From contig BJOX01000115.1 of the NCBI GenBank assembly GCA_009731375.1, positions 675,603-739,602 of the forward strand: DNA of 64,000 bases, given 5' to 3'. This DNA is from Paulinella micropora. Its lineage: Eukaryota > Cercozoa > Imbricatea > Euglyphida. Shown here one piece after another: positions 1 to 10,573 of this stretch. A program made the position numbers and the translations under genes. Positions within the stretch are counted from its first letter, which is position 1. Each line of letters starts with the position of its first letter. The notes below the pieces were generated by a model. The model was given only the letters and a program-made list of their open reading frames with translations. It was not told where the DNA came from and made no database searches.

Positions 1-339
1 AATCAGCAAAAAAGTTTTTTTAATTAAAATTTAAAAAAATTCACGACAAGGCTTTAATTCTGGCACTGAGAACTAGAAGAAGGAGAGGAAAGAGGCAGGT
101 TCAGGGAGGAAAGAGGGGAGAGGCAGAATGAGCAGTGGTCATTGTACCAGGTGGACAAGGGCCTCACAACCCCCGACGGCGTCATGTCAGATCCATGGCT
201 CGGCAACCGCGCACAAAGTCAGCAAAAAAGATGAAATCAGGAAAAAAAAATTTGCCCAACCAAAGAGACTGACAATGGGGAAGGGGGAGGGGGGGGAGGA
301 AAGGGGGAAGGGATCCCCCCTCCCCCACTTCTCCTCTCC

Positions 340-372
<33 letters not shown>

Positions 373-889
373 GGCNNNNNNNNNNCAAAAATTCCCCTTT
401 TCACGGGTCTAAGCGCTCGTGCCTTCCGTGTAATTTTGCTAGCCGGTTTTTGCTAAAATTTTCTGCGGTTCTGGTTGTCCATCCAATGATGGATCTTGGC
501 GCGCTGCCGCGGGGTGAAGGATTCTTAGATTCAATCGGGCTCCGGCACACACTTTTAAAAAAAGAATTTACTATTAAAAAAAACCAGCATGTCTTGCATA
601 CGCACACTGCAGCCGAGACCGTCGGCCAATTACACCTGTCTTGAGAGCGCGAGAGCGCCAGCCCGACTTATTCCCAGACAACACTAGCACAACCGCCTCT
701 GCGACAATATCCGGTAGCACTAACCCGATGAGTGACTTCTCCGAGGGGAGGGGGATGCGCCGCGTGCAATCTAATAGCCATTGAAATTGTCTCAATGCCA
801 AATTAAAACTTTAATCATTCTTTTTATTCTTTTGTACTTTTTTAGCGCGCCCTGACCCTGCCCTTAGCAGGTCGCGCACAAATCGGGCT

Positions 890-1090
890 TTGGATCGGAT
901 TTAAATCTTGTGGAGGTGAACCTCCCCAGAGACCGGCAGGCAGCTGGAGGGAAAGTTTGCTGGAAAACTTTTTTGATGGGAGGAGCACAATTCTGGCGCA
1001 CATTCCTTTCCCCGGGAAATACGCACGCACACACATTTGGCGACCAATTCCGCGTAAGAAACAAGAGAGAGAGAAAGAGAGGGCAGAACG
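890..1090 (-). repeat. Composite of dispersed repeats R4 and R1
   Basis: R4 (about 890-955) carries, on the minus strand, a pyrimidine stretch, CCAGCTGCCTGCCGGTCTCTGG, then a piece ending in ATCCGATC. Related copies lie near 15833-15890, 35905-35966, 49255-49290 and 63603-63660. R1 (about 959-1085) has the core ACAATTCTGGCGCACATTCC and TACGCACGCACACACATTTGGCGAC followed by GA dinucleotides. Its other copies are near 24625, 25087, 26630, 49380, 58960 and 59255. The copies were recognised by eye; exact ends need alignment. Confidence 0.75.
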
Positions 1091-1117
1091 GGGGGGGGGG
1101 GGNNNNNNNNNNGGGGA

Positions 1118-1268
1118 GCAGGGGCGCGCTTCGCCGGTGTACAAGAAAAAATTAAAACAATATCCCTGACAAAATTTTAATCTTGGCACGGCGAACTAAG
1201 AAAGGGAGAAGAAAGAAGCATGGCTGGAGTGGGGCGCCAAGAACTGCAACAAAAATTTTATTAAAAAA
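1118..1268 (+). repeat. Dispersed repeat R5, left copy
   Basis: About 150 bases match, in inverted orientation, the stretch at about 63680-63832. Shared blocks include GGGGCGCGCTTCGCCGGTGT, AAGAAAAAATTAAAACAATA and GGGGCGCCAAGAACTGCAAC. A weaker partial copy is at about 45-112 (GGCACTGAGAACTAG). The element ends in AT-rich sequence. Confidence 0.8.
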
Positions 1269-1978
1269 GAGGAAGATTCTTGATAAAAATGTAACTACCT
1301 ACAATAGTTTTGAGCTTTTTGTGTTTTTTTGGGACGATTACAGCCTTGACAGGCAGCTTCGTACACCAAGCAATTGTGCTGGTACGAAGAGTAGTACGTT
1401 TGGCCTTCTACCGTTAACTTGAGTCGTTTACGCAGCAGAGCGATGTTTTGGCTAATCCAAAATCCAATAGGGGAGCGAGCGGCGCCGTGCATGCAGTGAT
1501 GTCGAGGAGGGAGCTAGGGGCGAGACAGGCGCGCTTGCGGGGGCGCGGGGATGCCATAGTTGCTTTTGCAAACAGGCCTGTACAAACAAAAAAAATATTT
1601 TTAGCAAACGCAGACCAGGGGGAAGAGAGAGGAAAAAACGGGAGGGGAGGAGACGGAAGGGAACAGAGAGAGTGTGGGGGCGGCGGGGGGGCCGCGGCGT
1701 ACTCACACAGCCCCCGTCCCGACATAATTTTTTGGTGGTGTAATATCTAGGTTTTATTGTTTTTGAACAGTAAAAATCGTGACGGCCGTGCTGCCGACGC
1801 ACCCAATATCATAGGATCATGTATATTTACTACCGTGACTGGACGATTGAATGTTTGCATTCACCTCCGTTGTATTTAATGCCATATTTTAATCTCATTA
1901 TGTACAAGTCGATAATTAAGCATAATTCATATGTATCGACATTGCAATAAAATTGCCTCATATGTAGTTAGCTCCTTA

Positions 1979-2866
1979 TCAAAATGCTAATAAAGTTTTG
2001 CCTTGCTGAATGGCAGGCCAGTTGTCCTCGCTGAGCTGGGCATAGCTGAGCGCCGTGGGCCCGAGAGACGACGGGCGCTGCTTGGGCCGGGCAAGTTCCG
2101 TCCCGCTCAGTTGGTCCCAAGACTTATCGCCGCACAGCAGATGCACGCTCGCCCAGAAAGCAACTGCCGAGGTGCTGGAGCCACAGATTTGCAGCAGGGC
2201 TAGAGCGAGCACGCGGGCCAGAGCCTTAGGCTCCGAGGGCCAGCTTTCGATGACGGATTGTACGCGGCTTTCAAAACCAAATTCCAAACGGTTGAGGTGC
2301 GCGTTCTGCAGGCTGCGGTTGGTTTTGTGCGGACACACCAGGCAGAGCAGAGGAGTATTGGTGCTGGGAGCGGGCTCCCTTTGCCTACACACGCAGTCCC
2401 CGATGCTCCCCCTCCCGCCGCGATGCGGGGCTCTGGCGCCGCAGGCCGCGTGATGGACCAGACGTGCTTGGCGACATCTCGCGCTGCTGTTCCCCGGCTC
2501 GGCAAGATGGCGCAGGGCGTGGAAAAGCGTTTGCCAGCGGCTCATGCATTGGAGGCAGACCCAGCCGCTGGTGTCAGGGCCCAGCTCTTGCGCGAAAGCG
2601 GCTACCAGTACTTTGTTGGGGCAGGGCGGCTCCGAACTGGAACTGGGGCGGGCGCCAGCGCTGCTTGCAGCAAGCTTTTCTGGCTTGGCCTGCGCTGCTG
2701 GCGGGTTGGGTCTATCTCCCCCACCACAATTGCTCCTGCTGCCTGAGTAAGTCTGCGTGTAGCCAGAGTGGCACGGGCGACTTCCAGGATAGGCGCGCAA
2801 AGTTGATCGGCTCTTGATAAAGGTAGGGCTGGCCCGCGCAGAGTAGCGGCATTGCCGAGGCCACAA
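1979..2866 (-). CDS. Cys-rich hypothetical protein, 5' end unresolved
   Basis: The minus strand is open for about 295 codons. The middle and C-terminal part look protein-like, with several CxxC pairs (CLQC, CLVC) and His residues that could bind zinc, then a hydrophobic stretch (LARVLALALLQICG). No ATG opens the frame; the apparent first codon is TTG at 2866. The true start may therefore lie in an upstream exon or beyond the N gap at about 2953. A TAATAAAG element lies just 3' of the stop. I recognise no family. Competing frames exist on both strands, so the call is tentative. Confidence 0.4.
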   Translation of the reverse strand: MWPRQCRYSARASPTFIKSRSTLRAYPGSRPCHSGYTQTYSGSRSNCGGGDRPNPPAAQAKPEKLAASSAGARPSSSSEPPCPNKVLVAAFAQELGPDTSGWVCLQCMSRWQTLFHALRHLAEPGNSSARCRQARLVHHAACGARAPHRGGRGSIGDCVCRQREPAPSTNTPLLCLVCPHKTNRSLQNAHLNRLEFGFESRVQSVIESWPSEPKALARVLALALLQICGSSTSAVAFWASVHLLCGDKSWDQLSGTELARPKQRPSSLGPTALSYAQLSEDNWPAIQQGKTLLAF

Positions 2867-3038
2867 TGACGTGGTTTGGTTTTGTGCCTCCCTTCTCTCC
2901 TTCCGCCCCTTTTTGGACGTGCGTGTGGGGGGGGGGCGCCCCCCCCCCCCCCTNNNNNNNNNNCCCCTTTGATTGTGTGGTGCTTGGCGCCCATGTCTTC
3001 GTCGCCGATCTGCGCAAGATCAGCAGAAACAGGACAAA

Positions 3039-3416
3039 ATGGCTGACCACAGCACCCGGTACAAGTGGCGCACGCCTTTTCTGGAGCTGCAAAAAGACGA
3101 GGATACGATGGGACTTCTGCGGGCACGCGCGGACTTGCTGGTGAAAAATCTAGAGCAGTGCCCAGCTGCGCGAGGACATTCTCGGGTGACGAAAGACTTG
3201 TTAGAAGAGTTGCTCTCGTGTTTGGGAGGCGCTTTGCTAGTCGCAGCTGAGTGCGACGCGGCTCTAGAAGAAGTGGAATCGGAATCCTGGATACGCTTTG
3301 AGCGCTGCCCAGAGGACTCTTGCAACGACCTTCTGCGCGCTGGCGAGCCTTGCCTCTGTTGGCATGAACGGAAGCAAACTAAGCCAAAAAAAAGGGCAGT
3401 GCAATTAAAAGTTTAG
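3039..3416 (+). CDS. Hypothetical protein, 125 aa
   Basis: The ORF starts at the ATG at 3039 (MADHSTRYKW) and ends TAG. It is charged and mostly helical in appearance, with a Leu-rich middle and a Cys-containing C-terminus (CPEDSC, CLCW) ending in a basic tail (KQTKPKKRAV). The upstream extension of the frame runs into a poly-C/N gap, so the internal ATG is the sensible start. The family is unknown. The next gene converges on it from the other strand. Confidence 0.55.
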   Translation: MADHSTRYKWRTPFLELQKDEDTMGLLRARADLLVKNLEQCPAARGHSRVTKDLLEELLSCLGGALLVAAECDAALEEVESESWIRFERCPEDSCNDLLRAGEPCLCWHERKQTKPKKRAVQLKV

Positions 3417-3517
3417 TGAGGTATTTTGTGTTTGAAATTATTTTTTGTTTTGAATGAAAAAAAACAAAAGAAAAGGAACAAACGAAGTACTTTGATTTGT
3501 GGCTCCCCTCCGCCCCC

Positions 3518-4473
3518 CTAGAGAGTTGACTCGTTCCAATAGAGCGACAGCCGTTCCAGCGCTTGATCTTCCAAAGGCATCCTGAGGCCGGGGATGCTGC
3601 GTAGCAAGGAAGGCAGAAGCCAATCTAGGGATGGTGGAGCGGCACGTTCGCTATTGTAAGCCCGCGCCAAAAAGCCGCCCTGTTCGTCGTCGGCGTCGCC
3701 CTGTCTGAAAACCTGGAGGAAGCGTGCTGAGCGGAGCAGAGCTAAAGAGATTCGCTGGATGCGTAAATATCCTTGCTCGCCTTCCTCATCTTCGGCGGTC
3801 AAGAAATAGCAGCAAAAGTCTATAAAGGCTTCGCTGGCGTCCAGCAGAGTAGAAGCCAGGAGGTGTTTGACCATTTCTGTGCTGGTGCTGGCGTCAACCT
3901 GGTTTTTGCTGTTGGGCGCAACGCGATCGTCAGAACTGTCGTGTCGTCCTCGGCGTCGCTGTGTGGGTCTGCGCCCGCGTCCAAGGCGGCTTTGAGTTCT
4001 TGTACACGCCCATGGTTCGCGAGGTGCCACAGCAAACTAGCGTTAATCTCGGCTCCCACGGTCTTGTCGTACAAGCCAAAGTGGTGCTCGAGCCAATCGA
4101 TCTCCCACCTGTCGCGGAGGACCTTGAGTATTGAGCTCTTGCTTCCAAATTGTAGCATGGCTCGCCAAACTAGATTGGTGACAAGGATGTCGGCGATGCA
4201 CGACGAATAAAACCGCTGCTTGTCTTCCTTAGAACGCAGCTTGGCGCTTGCTGCATTGAACAGTTTCTCTAGGATCCGAGCCCCCCCGGGGTCATTTTGC
4301 AGAATCGTCGACGCGTTGTTGGCTACGAGTGAGTTTATCTGCTTGCACTCTTTGCACATGGGGAGGAGCCCGTCGTAGGTGCAGCGCCTCGCGGCACAAA
4401 GGGTTATTTTTTCAAAGTCTGTTAGCAAGGGCACTACTTTCTTGCCGTCGTCGTCCTCTTTGTTCGTAGCCAT
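3518..4473 (-). CDS. Ankyrin-repeat-like protein with a frameshift
   Basis: The gene starts at the ATG at 4473 (MATNKEDDD). Residues of about 155-190 look like one ankyrin repeat (LLWHLANHGRVQELKAALDAGADP). The frame then switches by one base near 3885-3935, within or near the run CAAAAACC. The second frame continues with TSTEMVKHLLASTLLDASEAF, another repeat-like helix pair, and closes at 3518. One missing base in the A run restores a single protein of about 315 aa. Ankyrin repeats bind proteins and the N-terminal domain is unrecognised. The frameshift could be a sequence error or decay. Confidence 0.6.
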
Positions 4474-4657
4474 GCTATCTTTTTTTTTGTCTTACCTCTG
4501 AAGCAACAGTGTGTTTCCTCCAGGGCTGCTCCCCCCCCTCCCCGGGGGTCTCACAGACGGAGGGAGGGGGGGGGGGGGGGAGGGGGGGGNNNNNNNNNNC
4601 TTTTCTCTTCTCCTCCTATCCCCACCTTTCTCCTTTCTTTTGTGTGTGTCCAAAAAG

Positions 4658-5482
4658 ATGGCTTTTTTCGAGAGCGATAAGCTCCTGGGGAGAGTGAGCG
4701 CGTTTCCTCCGGACTTGAGCCTTTGGTTCCTGTTAAGAACGGTCAGCGCCGGGCTGCTGTGTATCAACTGCGCGGAACTGGCGTGTTCCCGCGCGCGAGT
4801 CTGCCGGAGCCGGCGCGGGGGTACGTCGTCCACCGAGCCGACCCCGCTGCCGCCCGTGCGCTTTCGTACCGATCGGCCGGTCCTGCTGGGGCTACTGGTG
4901 TCTGTGCACTGGCTGTGCTGGTTCAGCCTTTTCTGGTGGCCCTGGAGCCAAGGCAGCGAGTCGCCCGCGACTGGACGGGCTTGGGCCGTTGCAGAGGTCT
5001 GGAACGCGTGCACGACGCTGGCGTTTTTCAGCAGGGCTTGCCATCGCAAACCGAGCGACTGGTTCCGTTTGTTAATTTCTCTGGCGGTGGTCTCGCTGCT
5101 GTTGGCACTGGGCATGAAGAGCGTGGTGATCGCGTGGCAAGCCCTGCCACTTGCGATGTTGGCCAACGGCGTGCGTCGGTGTCTGCCCAGCGTGCCAGTG
5201 CTCGATCCGCCAGAGCTGGCTGACGGGGAAGAGCAGGGAGGCACAGAAGACGGCCTGATTCTGGAAAGCCCATGGCCCAATTACTTTGGGGCGGGCACGC
5301 TGCAATTGTCAAGCTTCTGTACCCTGGGCGCCGTCGCCGCTTGGCTGGGCGAGAAAGGAGTTAAGTCGACGGGCGACGACGCGTACGCTCTGCTGATTTC
5401 CAAGCAGCTGGCGTCCGCCGCGGGTGTGGGCCTGGCTCTGGCGGAGTGGGGGCTTTGGTGGCAGAACGACCGCTGGCGGTAG
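4658..5482 (+). CDS. Multi-pass membrane protein, 274 aa
   Basis: The chosen start is the ATG at 4658 (MAFFESDKLL); upstream codons cross an N gap. The sequence shows four to six hydrophobic segments, including LLGLLVSVHWLCWFSLFWW and LISLAVVSLLLALG, Trp-rich and separated by short charged loops. The C-terminus has LASAAGVGLALAEWGLWW followed by a basic end. I recognise no transporter or enzyme motif. A TTTTTATTAAAA element lies about 25 bases past the stop and may serve this gene and the convergent P1. Confidence 0.65.
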   Translation: MAFFESDKLLGRVSAFPPDLSLWFLLRTVSAGLLCINCAELACSRARVCRSRRGGTSSTEPTPLPPVRFRTDRPVLLGLLVSVHWLCWFSLFWWPWSQGSESPATGRAWAVAEVWNACTTLAFFSRACHRKPSDWFRLLISLAVVSLLLALGMKSVVIAWQALPLAMLANGVRRCLPSVPVLDPPELADGEEQGGTEDGLILESPWPNYFGAGTLQLSSFCTLGAVAAWLGEKGVKSTGDDAYALLISKQLASAAGVGLALAEWGLWWQNDRWR

Positions 5483-5557
5483 CCAGTGTTACGTATCGCA
5501 GGGTATGATTTTTATTAAAAAAAATAAAACAAAACAAAACGACAGGGAGGGGGGGCT

Positions 5558-7967
5558 TTACCTACTCGAAAACAGCGATTTTTTCTTTTTGCACTTTTTG
5601 CAGGACCAGAGTTTGGCAAATCTCTCGTATAGTCTTTCCTTGTCCGTCGTAGCTTTGCGCGTGCCCATCATTGAGCTAGAGCGGAGTTTAGTTTGTTTTA
5701 GGAGTAGCAGTTTCGACAGCCCGTGCCGACTGGCAAGCAAAAATTCCTGGGCTAAGCGGTGTGCGTTTGAAAGCAGCTCGTTGAGGTCTGCGTTTGCTCG
5801 CAGCGAACCAATCAATGGCTGTAATGCTTGTTTCTGGCTGGCGGGAGTTTTGATTTGCTCGGCGCCGTTGGCAAGTAGGGCCAAGTAGAGCAGAGCCTGC
5901 AGAAGAGCCTGTTTATTCTCAAATGCCTCTAGGAAAGAAGGCTTCTGATCATTGACTAGGAAAGAATAGCCTTGCTCGCTAAAAGCGGGGACAGTGTCTA
6001 AAAGCCTGACTTCAATCCGGCTCTGCCGGAGATATACTGCGACGTGCGCGGGCTCCCACCCGTTGAACAGCCACAGGGGCTTGTCATCTCCGTCACCACG
6101 GGCCGTTGCTCGTTGTAGCAGCAGGGCGGAATAAGTGCCCATCACTGCAAACAGACTCTGCCAGGCCTGGGCTGCGTATTCCCAGTTGTTTTGCGAGAGG
6201 TAGCCAGTCAAAAGACCGCTGTCACCGGGCTGCATGCAACACAACAGCCTTGCCGTCTTCCCCGGTGGCGGCCGCGACGATGACGACGACTCTTGAAAAA
6301 AGCCCTGCAGCTTTTGATAATCTTCACTCCCTTTTTGTAGCCCAGCCGCCAAGGCCGCGCTGCTGAAGTCAGAAACAGAGTCGGTGGTGTACGATTCGCA
6401 AACGCCTATGCCATTCTCGTACATAGCTTGGGGCCAGTCATCATTCTTGTCGGGGGGAGCAAGCCCTCTGGCACAAGGAAAACCAAACGCGACGATGCAA
6501 GAACGAGCCGCCTTTTGCTTCGTGTCACTTTGTGTCCAAAGCAGCACGCCGCGTGGCAGGTACTGTTTGTGTTCGGCTTGGGCCAACTGTGTGCACAGCA
6601 ACTGTAGCGAGGTGCTAGCTCCGGCAGTTGCAAGAGGCACCACATGTCCTTGAGCCAGCGCGGCTACAGATTCCAGTGCCTCCTCTAAGCTCTTCCGAGA
6701 GTGCTTCTTGCATCGCTCGCAGGTGAGCAATCTCTTAAGCAGACCAATGTACTGCTCCGCCGCCAGGGTCAGCGGGGCTTTCCAGTCATGCAGCTGCGTA
6801 AAAACCGCAAGGGTAGGGTCATCGGGTTTTCTGTCAGATTTCCCGTTCCTAGGATCTTGGTGCACTCCGCGGGGTGGTACACTCAGACCCGCGGAGTTCT
6901 CCAAGGCTGACAGGAAGGCCCTGAAGTGTCCCTGCCGTTGGAACCGCAGATTCGCGACCAGGGCTATGGAGTTGCCCAACACATTGCCAGTGTCCGAGCC
7001 AAGTTTATTCAACTCTTGCTCAAGCACGCTCAGCGCAGCACCGAATGAGTCGGGAGTAACCAGCTTCTGGGAGCTGGCCACTAAAGTCACAAACATGCCG
7101 AGGCCTAGCATGCTCTGCGGCGCGGGCGCCTTTAGCAACTGGTCTACCCACCGGCGGCTGGGCTCGCTGGCAGGCGCGTCCGTCTCATATTCAAGCAAGT
7201 CCGCATTTCCCCACAAAACATTGACTTTGCTTGTCTCGGTGTAAACAATGAAATCGCGCGGGTCCAGCTCGACTAGCAACACCCCGTTTTGGGGTGCTGG
7301 CTTTCTTGACAGCTCCCTAACATAGAGGTCGCTATAAAGCCCTATGGTTTTGTAAGCAGCGCTCCATGCCTGTTCCAAGCTCTTTGCGGTTTCCGGGCTA
7401 GATGTGCGTTCTTTTATATAGCCGGCAAGGCCCGGCGAGCGTTTTTGTGGGGCCTGGCTGTAGAAAAGGAAGCACGTGGCCGCGGGGTTTTGATTCAGCC
7501 TTCTTAGCGCATTTTCTGCTTTTGATTGTAAGCCTTTTATTTCCCCGATGACTTTGGTCCTGCACCCCTCGTGGGGCAGTCCTGGTAGCGGCGGTTGCTC
7601 CTTGGATGATGAGATTTGCTGCAAAAATCCTTTAAACTTCTTAAGGTCGGACTCTTTTACCAGCGCGAAGTCGTTGTTCTTGAAATCCCCGACTCCAGCA
7701 GCGTCAAGTGCTTTTGCCCAAGCTACGCGCTCACTGGTTTTACCATAGTCGCCGTAAACGGCAAAAACTATAGCGCTGTACAATTGAGTCTTTGTTCTGC
7801 AAAAAAGATATGCTATATAAGCTCTGGGCTAGCCAGACGTCAGCACCATCTGCAGAGCCGTCGTCAAACGAGCACGCCGGGTGTCCCTTACAGCCCTGGT
7901 GTTTATCAATCCTGGCAAGCACAAATTTTTGCAGCCTGTTAAAAAACCCGCTAGGCCCGTCCTGCAT
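5558..7967 (-). CDS. P1: two-module kinase-fold-like orphan, frameshifted
   Basis: This is a paralogue of the gene at 27627-30020. The ATG at 7967 (MQDGPSGFFNRL) opens a frame that aligns with the paralogue N-terminus and breaks near 7765 in a TTTTT run. Removing one T joins it to the long frame ending at 5558, about 800 aa in total, matching the paralogue's 797. Each half has a region resembling the catalytic-loop and DxG parts of a protein kinase (half 1: ELDPRDFIVY then WGNADL; half 2: FNGWEPAHVAVY). P1 lacks the Asp positions that P2 keeps in half 1, so if the fold is right it is a pseudokinase. The middle has a CxxC pair (CERC), and the C-terminus ends CKKCKKKK. The kinase assignment is inference from motif shape only. 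Confidence 0.65.
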
Positions 7968-8217
7968 CTCCCTTTCCTTTCTATGTAATAACTAAGGTTT
8001 GACGGATCCTGGCGGAGGGAGCAGGGGAAGGGAGGGGGGTAAAGGGGCGGCGGGGGGGGGGGGGGGGGAGAGAGNNNNNNNNNNTTTTCTCTCTCTCCCA
8101 CTCCCCTCCGAAGGGCTCGCCCCCAGCTGAAGAAAAAGCGAGCAAAAAAAGAAAAAAAAACACACACACACAATACCAATTTCTCTTTAATTAAAAGTTC
8201 GGGGTTTCGCCAAACTA
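7968..8217. other. Intergenic spacer with N gap and CT/GA tracts
   Basis: It contains a poly-G tract next to an N gap (about 8048-8084), pyrimidine-rich flanks, a (CA)n run at 8160-8172 and a CTTTAATTAAAAG element at about 8185-8199, just 3' of the following minus-strand gene. No gene is supported. Confidence 0.6.
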
Positions 8218-8826
8218 TTATTCATCCCAATTTCCGTCATCAGCATCGTCATCACGACCAGGATTTTCTTCTTCTTCTTTTTGTGCTCTTCTGTTTGTTT
8301 CTTCTTGTACCCTGCGTTGTAATGCCTCCATAGAAGTTTCCGGTACTTCGGGTGGTTCCCCCTGCAAACGACGACTACGTCGAAGTTGAGATTGTGCATT
8401 TTTTTTCTGCATTTTTTCTTTTTGTTCCCGGAGTTGCCTTGCGAGAACATTGTCATGTTCAATAGGTTCTGCGCTGCTGCTTCCACCTTTGCCCTCACCC
8501 TCCTCGTTGTGCTCTTCTTCCCCGTCCGAGGCCCCGCCGTTATCACCAGTTTCACTTTTTGCATCGCTTTTGTCATTATCTTCGTCTTCTTCTTCTTCAT
8601 CTTCTTCTTCTTCTTCTTCTTCTTCTTCTTCTTCTTCTTCTTCTTCTTCTTCTTCTTCTTCTTTTTCTTTTTCTTCTTCCCCTTCCAAAGCTTCGGCAGA
8701 GGACTCCTGGGGGACGGGAAAGATTGATTGCGAAAAGAACGTGAGCTTGCCCCCGCAGGTGTAGACTAGATACGGCGTGTCTTTCGGCGGGGTATTGCTG
8801 GGGAAGGTCCTCTGCGCCCAGGGGGC
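8218..8826 (-). CDS. Acidic poly-Glu protein, 5' exon missing
   Basis: The minus-strand frame is open from just after a TGA at about 8826 to TAA at 8218. It begins with an uncharged part (TPYLVYTCGGKLTFFSQS), then a long Glu/Asp tract coded by (GAA)n, then a mixed charged segment with LRRSRRLQGEPPEVPE and an acidic C-terminus (DDADDGNWDE). Acidic tracts like this are common in nuclear and chromatin proteins; that role is inference. There is no ATG at the 5' end, and candidate splice acceptors (for example GGGCGCAG) lie near 8815-8830, so an upstream exon is likely. Confidence 0.5.
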   Translation of the reverse strand, partial: APWAQRTFPSNTPPKDTPYLVYTCGGKLTFFSQSIFPVPQESSAEALEGEEEKEKEEEEEEEEEEEEEEEEEEEEDEEEEDEDNDKSDAKSETGDNGGASDGEEEHNEEGEGKGGSSSAEPIEHDNVLARQLREQKEKMQKKNAQSQLRRSRRLQGEPPEVPETSMEALQRRVQEETNRRAQKEEEENPGRDDDADDGNWDE

Positions 8827-9434
8827 TCAGTGTGTAAGTGTAAGACCGTCGAGCTTTAATGCAGCGTATAACTAAACATTCGACAATCTTGGGGGTATCC
8901 CTTTTTCCGAAATTTTCCATGAAGTATATGGACTTTTTTGAAAACGTGTGGAAATGAAAGGAAATGAATTCCCTGATTGCAGAACATATAAAAATAATAT
9001 TAAAATATGTTTTTATTAATTGTAATACACTTTAACTTCATCTTCAGAGGTGGGCAGGAACCGGTCCGACACGGTAATTTTTCTACTTTTTCGTAGTCCC
9101 GGCTACCATGAATCTATGATGATAACAATGCCGAACATGCAGAATTTGCTTTTACTGTTTATTCTTGCTTATATTAAGCATTTTACTATATTAAGACATG
9201 GTTTTACCTTCAAAAAATTCTGTTTGCCCGCTGTGACGTACGCTGGTACGTAGAGGGGGGAGGGGGGGGGAAATGGGTCGGAGGGAGGACGCTTCACATC
9301 AGATTCTGGTGCATTATCAGAGTTAAACAAATTTCTAATTTCAGTTTTTAGAAGAAGCGTTACAGTTGCAGTTGCCCTAGACAAAAACCATTATGAAAAA
9401 GTCGGACCCAGAAAAATTCATTCAAAAAAAATAA
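8827..9434. other. AT-rich intergenic stretch, no gene seen
   Basis: The sequence is unique and AT-rich. It contains one copy of the dispersed GTCGAGCTTTAAT motif (about 8846-8860) and short ORFs without protein character. An unrecognised 5' exon of the acidic gene could lie here. Confidence 0.4.
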
Positions 9435-10510
9435 TCACATACGACCACGTCCACGTCCACGTCCACGTCCACCCGCAGCACGACGTGCGCGGCGACGTCC
9501 GCGCAAACGGATTCCTGAGTTACGCATTCTCCAACTTGCGTCGGAGCGATCTGAATCATCTACAATATGGATAGCATCATGTTAAGGAGGAGAAGAACAA
9601 GAAGAAGAAGAAGAAGAAGAAGAAGAAGAAGAAGAAGAAGAAGAAGAAGAAGAAGAAGAAGAAGAACAAGAAGAAGAAGAAGAAGAAGAAGAAGAAGAAG
9701 AAGAAGAAGAAGAAGAAGAAGAAGAAGAAGAAGAAGAAGAAGAAGAAGAAGAAGAAGAAAACTAATACCATGCTTTTCTTCCTCTGAACCAGAAGATCGA
9801 TCAGACGATGAGTCAGTTGATGAACTGGAAGATGAAGTATCAGATAAGTCATCCTCTGAATCTGCCACTGGTTCTGCAGGCTGAGCAGCACCAAGCTCTT
9901 CTTCCTCAGGGAACCCACAGTCGCATCGTTCGAAATGGTTCCACGCTTGTTCAATAAGCTCTGCCTTCTTGAACTGTTTCCGATCGGAATTTTGCGTTGC
10001 AACACCATGCATTCTCATCCATGATTTCAATTCGCTAACTACCATCTGCTTGGACGCAAATTGCTTTTTTTCCTCTGACGATCTTAGCAACGTGAGAATT
10101 TTCCGCCAAGGCTCAGAAGCATTTCCAAATGCTAAATCCTGCTCCTGCTTTTCTTCGCTAGTAAGCTGTCTTGCACCACGCCATCTCGGGTGAGCTGGAG
10201 GACGTCCTTCATTAACAAAATAAGTGCGTGGTAAGGACAGCAGCTCTTCATCGGTCAAACGCGTAAGTGCGTTCATTTTCTCCTGTCGTTCTTGAGGCAA
10301 CTCCATCCAATTTACAGGTAGCTCGTCGATCAATCGAAATTCTGCTCTCCATTCCTTGCCTTTTGCATCGACACAGGACATATGAGCAGGACGGCCGGGC
10401 AGGCCGCCTTCGAAGTAATCTCCATCCACCTCTACTCTGGTCAAATTTCCACCTGCTAACATTTCCTCCACATGTGCTCGCTCATCCGGCCCTAGGTATT
10501 TAGTAGCCAA
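9435..10510 (-). CDS. Spliced gene: SAP-like charged protein with RG-rich tail
   Basis: Exon 1 runs from the ATG at 10510 to 9769 and exon 2 from 9559 to 9435. The donor is CATG|GTATTAG, the acceptor TTGTAG|ATGATTC, and the join is in frame, giving 288 aa. The unspliced frame would run into a meaningless poly-Leu tract from (TTC)n. Residues 1-200 are mixed helical, with a segment (QMVVSELKSWMRMHG, then KAELIEQAW) that could be a SAP-like helix-extended-helix. A Ser/Asp/Glu-rich linker follows. Exon 2 gives DSDRSDASWRMRNSGIR and a tail of GRGRGRGRG repeats, a type common in RNA- and chromatin-binding proteins. Function is otherwise unknown. Confidence 0.7.
9560..9768 (-). other. Spliceosomal intron made largely of (TTC)n
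   Basis: The intron is 209 bases with GT...AG ends. About 160 bases are TTC repeats with a few TTG interruptions, serving in effect as a very long polypyrimidine tract. Removal is supported by exact phase and by a sensible RG-rich C-terminus after the join. Confidence 0.7.
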
Positions 10511-10573
10511 AGCACGAATATCCTTCTTCAGGCGCGGATTGACGACGGATCTGAATTTTAATCAAAAAGACGC

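Larger units (their letters stand above)
1..1978. other. Repeat-rich intergenic region, no supported gene
   Basis: I see no convincing coding region here. The open frames are short, low in complexity or run through poly-G. The stretch holds a TTTTAATTAAAA element (about 1-40), two N gaps in G/C tracts (about 376-385 and 1103-1112), R4 and R1 repeat copies (about 890-1085), an R5 copy (about 1118-1268) with a weaker related piece at about 45-112, and AT-rich unique sequence at about 1800-1978. Confidence 0.6.

Noticed and set aside
9560-9760. Poly-Leu C-terminus or poly-Arg/poly-Phe ORFs over (TTC)n
   Set aside because: Splicing at GT-AG sites removes the tract in phase and gives a natural RG-rich tail; the other frames are composition artefacts.
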